Of a stretch of 64,000 nucleotides of DNA, positions 46,161 through 57,246 are shown in pieces (position 1 is the stretch's first letter; every line of letters starts with the position of its first letter). Source of the stretch: Adiantum capillus-veneris. Its lineage: Eukaryota > Streptophyta > Polypodiopsida > Polypodiales > Pteridaceae. The notes below the pieces were generated by a model. It saw only the letters and a program-made list of their open reading frames with translations, searched no databases and was not told where the DNA came from. Location: contig CM043944.1 in the NCBI GenBank assembly GCA_014529385.2, positions 89,719,384 to 89,783,383 on the forward strand, given 5' to 3'. Both the position numbers and the translations under genes were made by a program.

Positions 46161-47465
46161 TCTCTCAGAGTGTGTTTTTTTTGCGAGCTTTTGCAATAAA
46201 AACCACTTTTGCGAGCTTTTTGAATTTAAATTTGGAGCCTTTTCTAACGACACAAAAAGTAGACATTGCTCATACCATACATACCAAAAAATATGTATAA
46301 GTTTCCAAAAGCCCTAACTTTGAGCTTGAACATCTTGCAAAATATGAACTCTAAAGAAAGCATTCATCCATAATGAGAGGGGATTCAAAAAATACTTCAA
46401 AGGGTAGAGAGAAGTAATTTTGTAGCTCATACGTAAGATATATACCCTTCGATGCATGACTATAGACCACTTTGTTTTTCCATAGGTTCACTACACTATA
46501 GGATGTATCTTGTGTGTTTGCTTCAATACAAAGGCAAGGTCCATGGGAGTTACTGCAAGCTGATGAATGACCATGTGCTATTTTGGTTGAAGTCCATGTA
46601 TCTGCACTTACACATAGTACATGTGCTTACATTCTAGAAAGGTTTTATACATAGATTCTCTCTTCTAAAAATTGGGGTAAGTGCAACTATGTTCTGACTT
46701 TATGTATACATCATAACAACTCTCTATCAAGACTAGTCAAAAAACCATTTGCTATTCACTTTAAACTTTAACTTCCAAGAACCTTGCTCCACGGGTATGC
46801 TTTCGTCTGCTTCATTGTCACTGACATATATCTCTTCATTATCCTCTTTATCAAATTGTATACTCATGGTCTACCGTGGTTTTGCGTCGCCTTGCCTCCA
46901 TTATATATCCAGGTTTATGTTACCTTTTATCGGTTGCACTTCCTTTCTTCTTTCTTTGCACACCCATATTGCTAACCAGTTAGCTCCATCTTCGTGAGAC
47001 ATGAATCCAACAAAGTCTGGTGTTTCATGGACCAACCTGGTCCTGTTTAGCTTTCTCATGTGACACAATTCCTTTGAGTCTCCTTTTATGAACAAGTGGC
47101 ATCATTCCTTCAAAAAAATAATTAAGCTCAATATCAATGGCTTCCAAATCATCTTCTTTGGTCAAATATTGGAATAATATTTGTTGAGCAACTAGCATTT
47201 GTACTTTTCTAGGACCCCCCTTGTCTTTAGAACTGTGCTAACAAACTACGCACCTTTTCAAGGATTGCCCTCGTAGTACCTAGCTCCCCAAGATGGATCA
47301 CCAAACTACGCATCTTTTCAAGGGCTTCCCTCCTAGTACCTAGATGAACACTATGGCCATGCTCCAAGTACCTTCACTAACAGGATAGCTCATGATGACC
47401 ATATTATATCTAATTATATAATCACATCAATATATAACATATAGCTTTATATAATTATAATAACT

Positions 47466-47525
<60 letters not shown>

Positions 47526-48188
47526 TGCATAGCATATCGTTTATATAAAAATTGCACAAAGGGAAAAATGATAAAAGATCTCTATTAGTCTTAAAATGTC
47601 TACAAACAAAATGAAGTATAATTTCTTTATTAAAATTTACATCTAAATAGTTGCAACATACGTCACTATGCAAATATAGCGATACGAGGCATGCATTCAT
47701 ATTTCTAATGGTTATTGGCAACTTGTTATCTGATATAACAACCATCAATGTTTAGGTCCACTATAATTTCTACACAGAGCTTACAGTGCACACTAGACGA
47801 CAACATGGTTGCATTGTCAAAACTCGGTCTCCTCGATTAGGATTTTGAGAGGGTTTCTAGCACTATTGGTGTGAAGCTTGGATGCCATTGCGAGTGAGCT
47901 TGGATGCTCATACTCAACTTTAATCTTGCACGATGATGGTATTTCCATCACTGGGCCTACAAAACTTGTTGACGCCCAAGATGGGAGAGATTCTATCTGG
48001 ACCATATTTTGACCGTTATGCAGAGGCTAGAGTAAGAAGTGGTGATCTTGCAAGCCAAGAGCCGCATCAAGGCATCGAGAGGCTCTATGAACGTGGTAGT
48101 AAACTCTATCTTGAAATTCTCGACCAGCATAGAATAATCTGTCAGGTTGAATCCCCTCCTTTAGCTCCCTTCAGCTCCTTGCTTTAGG
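46161..48188. other. No gene recognised; (TA)n microsatellite
   Basis: AT-rich DNA with a (TA)n tract at 47470-47523. A ~50-bp duplicated block contains CAAACTACGCA and TAGTACCTAG (about 47249-47285 and 47302-47343). Short frames only; the frame across the TA tract is meaningless. Confidence 0.5.
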
Positions 48189-48190
48189 CA

Positions 48191-48430
48191 CAATGAAACT
48201 GAACCTGAATCAATTCACAGGTCCAATCTCAAACTCCAGCTTCTGCAATCTGAATAACCTCTTCAAAACTGTATCTTGGCAGCAATGCTTTGAGTGGGTC
48301 TTATCCTTCCTGCTTAGGTCTCCTCCCCGTCCTGGACACACTTGACTTGTCCGAGAATCGCTTTCAAGGTCCCATACCTGATTTATGGAGAACACTAATG
48401 CCAACACTTAGAACGCTAATCTGGCAGGTA
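48191..48430 (+). pseudogene. Leucine-rich-repeat protein fragment
   Basis: Two to three plant-type LRRs are readable with one frameshift: LNLNQFTGPI, then after the shift SNALSGSYPSCLGLLPVLDT and LDLSENRFQGPIPDLW. The pattern LxLxxNxFxGxIP is that of LRR receptor-like kinases and proteins, which sense ligands at the plasma membrane. No signal peptide, transmembrane segment or kinase is present, so this is a relic or a captured fragment. Confidence 0.65.
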
Positions 48431-49763
48431 GCACACCTATTACTTTGGTATTGTTGTGGCCCTATTGGCTATGGTATTCTCTACTCTAGTAGAGATAAAC
48501 TTGTTGGTTGTGCCAATCACACAAATTGACCTGGAGGTGCTGACACATGAAGATCTATTTTCGATCAGTGCTATCTCTTTAATAACAACTAGTATGAACA
48601 CCCGTGCTTTGAACCACATGCTCACTTATGAACACCCAACCTTCAATATCACTATAATGGCAAAATTGAGCAGAACAGGCGACAATATTAGCGCTATGGG
48701 GAACAAGAAGATGGGGATGTGTATGTAGAGTAGAGAAGAAGTTGGAGCAGGTGTGATGATGCCGAAGCTGCAGGCCATCTCCACTGCTACGCATATGAGG
48801 CTCCTACAACTTGCAAAAGAAATGGTTGCCCTAGAATAAGTACTATGTGCATGTGCACACACACACACACACACACACAACTTTGTGTAGGTTTCCTTGT
48901 CATGTGATTGGCTACCTTGCATTTCTAACTCACAGTTTCCTTTTCAGGTGGCTTTGGGTTGAACCTATGAACCTTACTATGCCTATACACTCGTACTCCC
49001 GCATTAAAATTATAAAGTGAGGCTTAAACTAGTTCCATAGCGGTCTCTTCTCATGTGGCACTACGACTGACTGATTCGGAGGCGTAGCGCCATGGACAAC
49101 GCAGTCCATCAATTTCAAGCCTTATGAAACACCATACTGCATCTCTGGCTGCCTCCCACAACTGGTGCGGTGTCTATAAGTCCACGTTGGGAATACAGGC
49201 TCAAGAAAGCGTGATCCGAAAAATGGTGTAGTGCCAGACAGATTGCAAACACTAGACAAAGCTCATTGGAATTCTCATGAGAGGAAGCTACTCGAGCAAT
49301 CGTGTAGCCACACGCACACACAAAGTTGGTGTGTCATCGGCCATTGTCAATGGGTGATGAAGCTGAGGTGAGCATATGGCGCTCATCCTCCTTTCTCTAG
49401 GTGCAGCTAGGTGGAGAAGTTGGGTGCCCTCAGCCAGTTCCCTAGCACATTACAACCATAGTCTCTGCTTCCTCAAGTTAGGCACGTTACAGCAGCGAAT
49501 TAGGCGTCGAACTTCCTGAAATTGGTGTGGCGTCAAAGATTCATGCATGGAGATATTAGAGCTGGAACAGGGGAGGGGAGCAGGCATTCAGATCGAATAC
49601 GCAACGTGTCGACTCGTGAGTGTGCGGGGATGGTGGGGGCGGTGAAGGTAGAGAGCCCTCGTGTGGAGGAGAAGGGGGCCGGCGAAGGCGAAGGCAGAAG
49701 GCGAAAGGGACCCCTTACCCACTCTCTCTCTCTCTCTCTCTCGTCTCGATCTCTAAGCGCAAG
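48431..49763. other. No gene recognised; (AC)n and (CT)n tracts
   Basis: An (AC)n microsatellite lies at 48856-48879 and a short (CT)n tract near 49722-49742. The frames seen are short or low-complexity. Confidence 0.45.
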
Positions 49764-49842
49764 AAAAAGGGGAGGGCCAAGAGCCTTTCCATCGTTTGTG
49801 CGCGCGCGGATGATGGGAGGGCTCTTGGCCCTCCCCTTTTTT
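49764..49842. repeat. Fold-back hairpin element A
   Basis: The arms AAAAAGGGGAGGGCCAAGAG (from 49764) and CTCTTGGCCCTCCCCTTTTT (to about 49842) are exact reverse complements over about 20 bp. The centre contains a GCGCGCGCGGATGATGG block. It is related to hairpins B and C. Confidence 0.85.
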
Positions 49843-50080
49843 GTTTTACACTGAGGAGGGAGGTGGAAAGGCAAAAGGTGGCGGCACTGGCCATGGGATG
49901 GTGGTGGCCGGAGGTCACGGCAGTAGGTAGCAGCTAGACGAAACTGTATACAGGGATGTGCCACCCATACTTAGTGGCAATGGAAGCTATCTACGTTACA
50001 TGTGTGGGCATAGAGCTCTCGTCGCACAACAATTGACAGCTCCGCTGATCCACTCTCACCCTCTCTCGATCTGTGAGCAC

Positions 50081-50152
50081 AAAAAAATGGGAAGGTCAAA
50101 GAGCCCCCCCATCATCCGCGCGCGCGCGGATGATGAGCCCTCCCCTTTTTTT
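50081..50152. repeat. Fold-back hairpin element B
   Basis: An A-run followed by a G-rich arm, and a C-rich arm followed by a T-run, enclose a perfect 26-bp palindrome at 50110-50135 made of CATCATCCG, alternating CG, and CGGATGATG. The outer arms are imperfect. Confidence 0.85.
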
Positions 50153-50418
50153 AAACTTAGAGCCTCCCTCCTAGTACCTAGATGAACACGTAGATGATGT
50201 GAGACTAGAGTGATCTTGACACATAGTAGAGGGCTAGATTCTCTTCATTAGATTTCTTAACGAGATTACATGCATCAGAAAGTTGACTATAGAGCTCTCA
50301 AAAGATTACTTATTGACGGCTCAAGATTATCACACGTTGTATCATTAATGGTTTTATTTTTTGAGAAAAACATGCGTGCGTATGAATGCTACCTTGTTTG
50401 TATAGTCAGAAAAATCTG

Positions 50419-50485
50419 AAAAAAAGGGGGGGCTGGAGCACCCCCATCATCCGATGGGGGTGCTCCAGCCCGCCCCTTTTTTTTT
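50419..50485. repeat. Fold-back hairpin element C
   Basis: An 18-bp perfect stem, GGCTGGAGCACCCCCATC at 50431-50448 and its complement at 50453-50470, with a 4-base loop ATCC. It is extended outside by A-run/G-run against C-run/T-run. The shared CCCCCATCATCCG core links it to B. Confidence 0.88.
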
Positions 50486-50606
50486 CCCAGATGCCCTTAT
50501 CGGAGAGAGATCAGAGAGAGGAGGCAAATTTTGTGAGGTCACGCCAGCACTAGAACGATGGTGTAGCTTGCTTTGTAGGATCTTGCAGAAGAAGACGAAG
50601 AAGCTA

Positions 50607-50611
50607 TGGCC
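50607..50611 (+). repeat. Target-site duplication of gypsy 3, left copy
   Basis: TGGCC, repeated at 57242-57246 outside the right LTR. Confidence 0.9.
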
Positions 50612-51154
50612 TGAACAGACTTGGACACTCCAAGTCAAGAATCAATCGCGACAGCACCAAATAACCACTTCAAAACAATTCACAGATCACAATAGATTTG
50701 CACTGGCCCGGCGGAGTTCCGTGCCTAAAAATATTGGCCCCAAAGACTGGTGTCCCTTTCCGTATTTCTTTTTATATTAATCAGATCAAAGTACAAGAGA
50801 GTGGCTAGGGTTTCACTCTCAGACTCTGCGTCCAGATGCCCTGAGAAGTGACACCCTCACCACTTATTTAAAAGTTACAAGGGATGCCCAAAAGCAGAGC
50901 CCCAAAATCTTTCCAGTTAAAAGCATAAGAGCTCAAAAGCTCTTCTCTTTTTTTTATTTAAAAAAAAAGCATTCTCTTCCTTTCTCTTGCGTAGAGTAAA
51001 AAGCAAGATTCGCGTCGCTCATCATTTTTTATTTTTATTTTTTTTAAAAAAATAATGCCTTCGCGATTTCCAAAAATTAGGGTTTGTGGCAAAAATTAGG
51101 GTTTGCAGGTTTTTTTAGGGTTTCTGCTGTTCGCCACGTCATCACTTAGTGACA
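50612..51154 (-). repeat. 3' LTR of gypsy 3
   Basis: 543 bp, aligned with 56675-57241. On the minus strand it starts TGTCACTAAGTGATGACG and ends ...GTCTGTTCA. Three to four telo-box-like AAACCCTAA motifs lie near its start (plus strand TTAGGGTTT at about 51075-51120). Confidence 0.93.
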
Positions 51155-51170
51155 TACCCCCCTCTTGAAA
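51155..51170 (-). other. Polypurine tract of gypsy 3
   Basis: The minus strand reads TTTCAAGAGGGGGGTA directly before the LTR, identical in form to the tract of gypsy 2. Confidence 0.85.
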
Positions 51171-51741
51171 GCAATGTAATCGATCGCGATTACGCCTGCA
51201 AAACCGACAAAAGCCATGTACCGTCTTAGCAGACACTAACTGTTAGTACCTACGTACTAGGGACACGCATTTAGCACATGTACCAAATCGACAGTCACAT
51301 CACACGACATCACAGGACATCACCAGACATCATAGGACATCACATGACATTCAACATTCATTCGGATCTTACACCATGATTTATCGGAAATGTAGCTAGC
51401 AATCACATCTAGGTCCAATCCGGACCTCCTCGATGTCCGATTGACTAACCCCTATTGCAACCATGTCTATTCGAGATCAAGTAGACCAAAATGCTGCAGT
51501 CATTTCGTCTATCAGTTCTTGCACTCACAAGAAGTAAAGAACAAATTAGTATCATAATCAGGAATTAGCAGAATACTGTCAGCTCTCAGTATCCCTGAAG
51601 CTCAAATAGACATCAGTGACTTTAGTATCAAAATCAAGGCATCTGTTGACAAAGGAGCGGAGTAACTCCCCTCTTGTGCATCCCACTGCACCAGATCTTT
51701 GGCCAAGCTGAATTTCTGGGTTCCGTTTGAAGTAGACTATG

Positions 51742-53760
51742 CTAAACCAAAACATCGAGGTAAAGTTTCACAATCCGAGGAGTATCTGGTAGGTCCTCCT
51801 CCTCCATCCACTTCGCATCAAATGCAGGAAAGTTCTTGAACTTAACCAAGAACCGCCTTCGGACTTTACCTTTCTTCGTATCGTTATGTGCCAAAATCTG
51901 TTCAGAAACAAGGATCTCCTCGCTTTCTTCCACTTCGGGTTGCTCATCAGGCTCCCCATCATCAGGCACATCACCCTTAACAGGTTTCAAGAGATTCACA
52001 TGCAATGCATTGTAAATCCTCCAAGTATCTGGCAATTTCAATCGGAAGGAGACATCATTTATCTTGTCAGTGATTTGGAAAGGTCCGTAGTATCGCATAC
52101 TAAGCTTTGGAAAAAGCCTCTCCTTTCCCTTTTTCTTTCATAGGCGTGCCTTCTCAAAACGTAAGAGCACCTAATCATCCTCCTTCAATTTCAAGTCGCG
52201 ACGATGGCGATCCGCTGCCTTTTTCTGTCGTTCTTGAGACTCCTGCAAAGTCTCGCGAACCTTGGCAAAAGCCGTATCCAAATCTCGCGAATATTCATCC
52301 GCTTCCAATATCTAATCTTTCATGCTCAGGAAGGATGGAACCTTCGCAGCACTTTCAACAATCTCACATGGCGTCTTCCCCGTCGAAGAGTGTATCGTGT
52401 TATTGTAGGCAAATTCCACCAAAGGTAAGTTCTTTTCCCATTGAGTCTTCTGATCCGAGATACAAGACTTCAATAAATCTAAAACCACTGAATTGGCAAT
52501 CTCAGATTGCCCGTCAGTCTGCACAAGTGGAACGATGACAAGAACTGCAACCGCGTGCCAATGTTCTCCCAAATTGCCTTCCATAACAAACTCATAAATC
52601 TGGGGTCTCTGTCGGAGACAATCGTCTCAGATGTGCCATGTAATCGGAAAATCATCGTGATCATTCTGTGTAATCGGGAGAACAAAAATGAAATCCATTT
52701 CAATACTTTCCCAGGGGCGAGTGGGTATGGGTAAAGGGTGTAACAATCCTTGTGCCTTATGCCTGTCAAACTTGACCTTTTGGCATACTGCGCGCAACTC
52801 TTCCACGTCCTTTTTGAGTCACGGCCAAAAGAAGTATCTCTCTACCCCTTTCATGGTGGTAGCAATGCCGCAGTGACCCGTAAAAGGTGGACACTGGCAT
52901 TCAGTCATAACCTTTTCCCTCAACGGCTGTGTAACGCACAACATAGTCTTTTTCATCAAGTAGCCTTCCCGAAGGGAGTATCCAGCTACTGTCTCCCCAT
53001 CCCGTATCCGTGTGAAAATATCTGCAAAATCTGTATCTGTGGCATACTGATCGACCATATCCTCGAAGCTCCTATGATGTATCGCGGAAATAGCCAAAAC
53101 CAACGGTTTCCGAGACAAAGCATCTGCCACAACGTTCTTCTGTCCCTGCACATGGACAATCTGGAAGTGGAACTGTGACAAGATGTTCGCCCACCGCATC
53201 TGCTTTTCCGAAAGCTGCTTCTGTGACAAGAAGTAGCGCAAACTCTGCTGGTCTGTAAAGACAGTAAAATCTGCTCCGAGTAGGTAATGCCGCCACTGAG
53301 TAAGAGCATGGATAACCGCCAAAAGCTCTTTCTCATAAATCTCTGTTGTCATCTCCGGCCTAGAGAACAAACGGCTCTCGTAAGCTATGACATGGCCTTC
53401 TTGCATCAAGACCGTACCCAGACTACGACCACAAGCATCACAATATACTTCAAATGACTTCTGCAAGTCCGGCAAAGTCAAAATAGGTCCCGTAGTCAAT
53501 TTCTCTTTCAATGTCTAAAAGGCAGTCACCTCTGTGGGTCCCCACGAAAAAGGTACTCCTTTCTGTGTCAGGGTATGCAAAGGGGAAGCAACCTCTGCAA
53601 ACTTTCGTATGAACCGCCTGTAGTACGAACACAGTCCCAAGAAGCTTCTAACTTCATTGACATTCCTCAAATCGGGCCAATCACGGATAGTCTCTATCTT
53701 GGCCAGGTCCATTTGCACTCCTGTCTGCTGACACAATGTGTCCCAAAGTGTATCTCTGGT
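51742..53760 (-). pseudogene. Gypsy 3 RT end, RNase H, integrase and chromodomain
   Basis: RT-RNase H connection lies at 53736-53515 (FLGLCSYYRRFIRKFAEVASP). RNase H and the integrase finger lie at 53511-52819 (VYCDACGRSLGTVLMQE, FTVFTDQQSLRYFL, VVADALSRKP). Integrase core pieces lie at 52769-52312 (VSDRDPRFMS, QTDGQSE, FAYNNTIHSSTGKTP). The C-terminus with chromodomain lies at 52098-51742 (MRYYGPFQI, FLVKFKNFPAFDAKWMEEED). At least four frameshifts separate these pieces. Confidence 0.85.
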
Positions 53761-53829
53761 AGGAAAAATTCACTTTTCTTTGCATTAATCACTAACGTGT
53801 GATCTCTTAATGCCTGAAAGACTTAAAGC

Positions 53830-54280
53830 AGATGATCTCTGTGTTTTGCCTCAGAAAGTGCCAACAAATAGCCTGTACTCTCGAAAAATCCTATCCATCA
53901 TCCGGTTTATTGTCGCAGAGCATTGGTTAAGCCAAAAGGCAACACCAAAAACTCAAATAACCCAAAAATCGACCGAAAAGCTGTCTTGTAGACATCCCCT
54001 GGCGCTATCCTGATCTGGTGATATCCACTCTTCAAGTCAATCCTGCTAAAGCACGAGGATCCCTGTAACCTATCGAGTATATCATCGATCCTAGGAATCG
54101 GAAATCTGTTCTTGATGGTGATTTCGTTGAGAGTGCTATAATCGATACACATTCTCCAAGATCCGTCTTTCTTCAAAACCAACAACACAGGAGAGCAATA
54201 CGGTGAAGTGCTAGGCTGGACAAGACCCTTTTCCAAGAGGTCTTTCACTTGTTCATAATCTTTTCATTCTGTACTCGGCT
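53830..54280 (-). pseudogene. Gypsy 3 reverse transcriptase, catalytic box deleted
   Basis: 54248-53907 reads [18 protein letters not shown], the motif-A stretch [13 protein letters not shown], and LPFGLTNA. In the following bases the fingers/palm sequence (MMDRIF, LFVGT) passes straight to EAKHRDHLL at about 53855. Gypsy 2 has about 10 residues including FDDM between these points. So the two catalytic aspartates of motif C are missing and the enzyme cannot work. Confidence 0.8.
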
Positions 54281-54429
54281 CACACGGTAAGGTGGCCGAT
54301 TCGGTGGCATGCTTCCAGGTATCAGATCAATGGTTTAATCTTCATGCCCTCTGAAAAGAAATCGGCATGAGTGTGGAGAAAAATCTTGGCATTCTTTTGA
54401 TCAGGTCAAAACATATTCAACCTTTATCC

Positions 54430-54934
54430 ATCGTTCAGTTCTCTCCCAAAAGAATGAGTAAGAAACTGAAGTTCATCAAGTACAATCTCTAAGCCCTTCA
54501 TTTATCAAAGTCGCTTTCTCGGCCCAGTAGTCAACCACGGCGTAGTTGTGGTGGTACCAAGGGATTCCGGGTAGAACGTCACTCGCGTGCCCTGAACACC
54601 CCTGTCATTGCAAACGAAGTTTGCCAATGCTCGGTGTAATGGCAACATCCCATCCGGGTGCCAGTCGAACTACCTCCGCCTGTGGCGTCAGTCTGTCGGG
54701 CGTAATTCCAAATCGAGCCGCCAATTCCAAGTGAAAAGAAGTTGGCCTTGGCTCTTTCAAAAGAGCTTCCTGATCCTTCACTTTGCCCCAAAAAGCGGCA
54801 AAGTTTGTACTTTCATTCATTTGATTCGGTGCAAGTCCCACGCCATGTGGTACCACTTCTGCTTTTCTATCTACCTTTTCTGCCACGTTCCTCAGCTGCT
54901 CTCGAACTCTCAGGCCTATCGTCGTTCTTATCAT
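54430..54934 (-). pseudogene. Gypsy 3 protease-like region
   Basis: Contains FWGKVKDQEALL and LELAARFGITPDRLTP, aligning with WGKVRDQTVLI and ELASKLGIRPEE of gypsy 2, and further on VLPGIPW, the usual end of retropepsin. The expected D-[ST]-G is not present. The frame stops near 54605. Confidence 0.6.
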
Positions 54935-56606
54935 TCTGTTCTTTCTGTGCCTTTTTAGGGCACTTCACGGAGATATGTCCATGTTCCCTGCATCCAAAGC
55001 ACTTCCCCTCTCTAATGAAGCGAGCTCTCCCCTCAGGAGTAAGCTTGGGTCGTGCATCCTTTTTCTTCTCAGCTGCTCTCGAACTCTCAGGCCTATCGTC
55101 GTTCTTATCATTCTGTTCTTTCTGTGCCTTTTTAGGGCACTTCACGGAGATATGTCCATGTTCCCTGCATCCAAAGCACTTCCCCTCTCTAATGAAGCGA
55201 GCTCTCCCCTCAGGAGTAAGCTTGGGTCGTGCATCCTTTTTCTTTGGGTTGCTCTTTTTCTTTCTACTTCCATTCCCAGAAGTCTATTCAGCTCGTTGTG
55301 TCATGGCCTCATCTGTGGGGTAGGTCAGACTGCCAGAGTGAATGGCAAAGCCCCGCTTCGCATGACTCGTCAACTCTTGAATAGAAGCTGACTTCTGTTC
55401 CAAGCAGTGATCTCGGATCTTTGTAGGTAGACCCAAGGTAAACCGCTCAATCTGTTCTCTGATCGAGATCTTCTTGAATGAAGAGGCGGGTAAAAAAGAG
55501 CTCCAGAATCTTTCATAGTAAGCATTGATTGTATCTTTCTTGGTCATTCGAAGATGGTTCCAAGCAGCTCGTATATCTCATTCATATTCTTGCGTCAACC
55601 AAGAAGAAATAAAAAGCTTCTTAAATTTCAGTCATTTAACTGGCGTAGTCTTGTTTAAAAGAAGAGTGGACCACCAAGTACGAGCATTCCCCTTAAAGTA
55701 AGAGGTAGCTCTCCGAATCTTGGAGTGCTCTGAATAGCGTCCTCCCGCGAAAGCGATGTCAAACTTCTGTATAAAAGACAAAGCCTTCGAAGCATCTGAG
55801 TATCCTGAAAAAGTATCAAACTTGATCGAGTGGCCACCTTCCTTAAACTCTCGAACTTTCTTGCTTTTATCTTCAAGAAAGTCATATTGGTTGGCTTTGT
55901 AAAAATTCTTGTTGTTCGCATAAAAGTTTTCATCATCAAAATCTGAGCTGTCTGTAGACGAGTCCTCAGTAGAACTGTCAATCTCTGGGCGAGATTTAGT
56001 CTTCTTTGCCTTTTTCTTGCCCTTTCCGAAGCTTTGTTTCTTGCTTTGCTTTTACCTTTTCTGTCTTCTTCGCTCGAATCTGAAGAGCTAGAAGAACTGT
56101 CAGATGAAGAAGAAGAAGAAGAAGAAGAACTGGGTACTCCTTCAAATCGAGCACGCTTCTTCCATTTCTTTGCCTTGTCAAAAGTCGACTGACGACCCAA
56201 ATATCCCGGGAAGTCAGTGCTTTTCTTCTGCTTTTTGCCGTGCTTTTTGGCTTTCTTTTGTGCGTCAACAAGCTGAGCAATCCGTGCATCAACCACCTCT
56301 TCTAGTTCCTTCTCTGAATATTGTTTGGGATCAAAAGGTTTCTTGAAAGCAGATTTCGGGGGCGGTATAGTGGTTTTCTGCCACTGTGCATGAACTTCCT
56401 GAAAAGAAGTCTCACTCATATATTTTGCCAATTTCGGATCCTTAGCAAAACTTTGCTGCATCGCCGATCAATTGACGACGCTTCATCTCTCTTTGCTCCG
56501 CCTGAGTAGGCCGAGGCGGGCCATACTCTCTGTCTGAATCTTCGTTATGATCCTGGCTCGCATCTCCAGATGCAGAGGGAGTCGATTGATCCTTGCGTGA
56601 AGCCAT
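54867..56606 (-). pseudogene. Gypsy 3 gag
   Basis: The start ATG is at 56606-56604 (MASRKDQSTPSASG), shortly after the PBS. An acidic, then lysine-rich N-terminal part leads to a long serine run near 56100. The capsid-like part, in shifted frames, extends through FWSSFLPASSFKKISIREQI (about 55500) to the zinc knuckles CFGCREHGHISVKC, present twice because of a 177-bp duplication. Frameshifts lie near 56460, 55950 and 55640, and a TAG near 55284. Confidence 0.78.
54891..55244 (-). repeat. Perfect 177-bp tandem duplication carrying the zinc knuckle
   Basis: 54891-55067 and 55068-55244 appear identical. 177 bp is 59 codons, so the frame is kept and the gag gains a second CCHC knuckle with its lysine-rich flank. 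Confidence 0.9.
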
Positions 56607-56660
56607 AGGTGCCGCGGAAAAAATTGGGGATCGGATTTCCCGTAGAAGAGAAATCGGCCG

Positions 56661-56673
56661 TGCTCTGATACCA
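56661..56673 (-). other. Primer-binding site of gypsy 3 (initiator tRNA-Met type)
   Basis: The minus strand reads TGGTATCAGAGCA, one base inside the 5' LTR. Confidence 0.92.
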
Positions 56674-56674
56674 C

Positions 56675-57241
56675 TGTAACAGACTTGGACACTCCAAGTC
56701 AAGAATTAATCGCGACAGCACCAAATAACCACTTCAAAACAATTCACAGATCACAATAGATTTGCATTGGCCCGGCGGAGTTCCGTGCCTAGAGATATTG
56801 GCCCCAAAGACTGGCGCCTGTTTCGGTATTTCTTTTTATATTAATCACATCAAAGTACAAGAGAGTGGCTAGGGTTTCACTCTCAGACTCTCCGTCCAGA
56901 TGCCCTGAGAAGTGAGACCCTCACCACTTATTTAAAGGTTACAAGGGATGCCCAAAAGCAGAGCCCCAAAAGCTTTCCAGTTAAAAGCATAAGAGCTCAA
57001 AAGCTCTTCTCTTTTTTTTTATTTAAAAAAAAAAGCATTCTCTTCCTTTCTCTTGCGTAGAGTAAAGAGCAAGATTCACATCGCTCGACAATTTTTATTT
57101 TTATATTTTTAAAAAAAATTTAAAGCCTCCGCGATTTCCGGAAATTAGGGTTTGTGGCAGAAATTAGGGTTTGCAAGTTTTTTTAGGGTTTCTGGCAGAA
57201 ATTTGGGTTTCTGTTGTCCGCCACGTCATCACTTTGTGACA
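56675..57241 (-). repeat. 5' LTR of gypsy 3
   Basis: 567 bp. It is slightly longer than the 3' LTR, mainly by one extra copy of a ~19-bp GGCAGAAATTxGGGTTT unit in the telo-box cluster (57140-57215). Confidence 0.93.
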
Positions 57242-57246
57242 TGGCC
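57242..57246 (+). repeat. Target-site duplication of gypsy 3, right copy
   Basis: TGGCC, matching 50607-50611. Confidence 0.9.

Larger units (their letters stand above)
50612..57241 (-). mobile_element. Ty3/gypsy chromovirus 3, structurally complete, minus strand
   Basis: Bounded by two LTRs with a 5-bp TSD. Minus-strand order is LTR (57241-56675), tRNA-Met PBS, gag with two zinc knuckles, protease-like region, RT, RNase H, integrase, chromodomain, polypurine tract and LTR (51154-50612). Deletions and frameshifts break the coding region, including loss of the RT catalytic box. The protein sequences are closest within this window to gypsy 2. Confidence 0.95.

Noticed and set aside
47470-47748. 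A 92-codon minus-strand frame ending in repeated Ile-Tyr
   Set aside because: The C-terminus is just the (TA)n microsatellite and the rest matches nothing.
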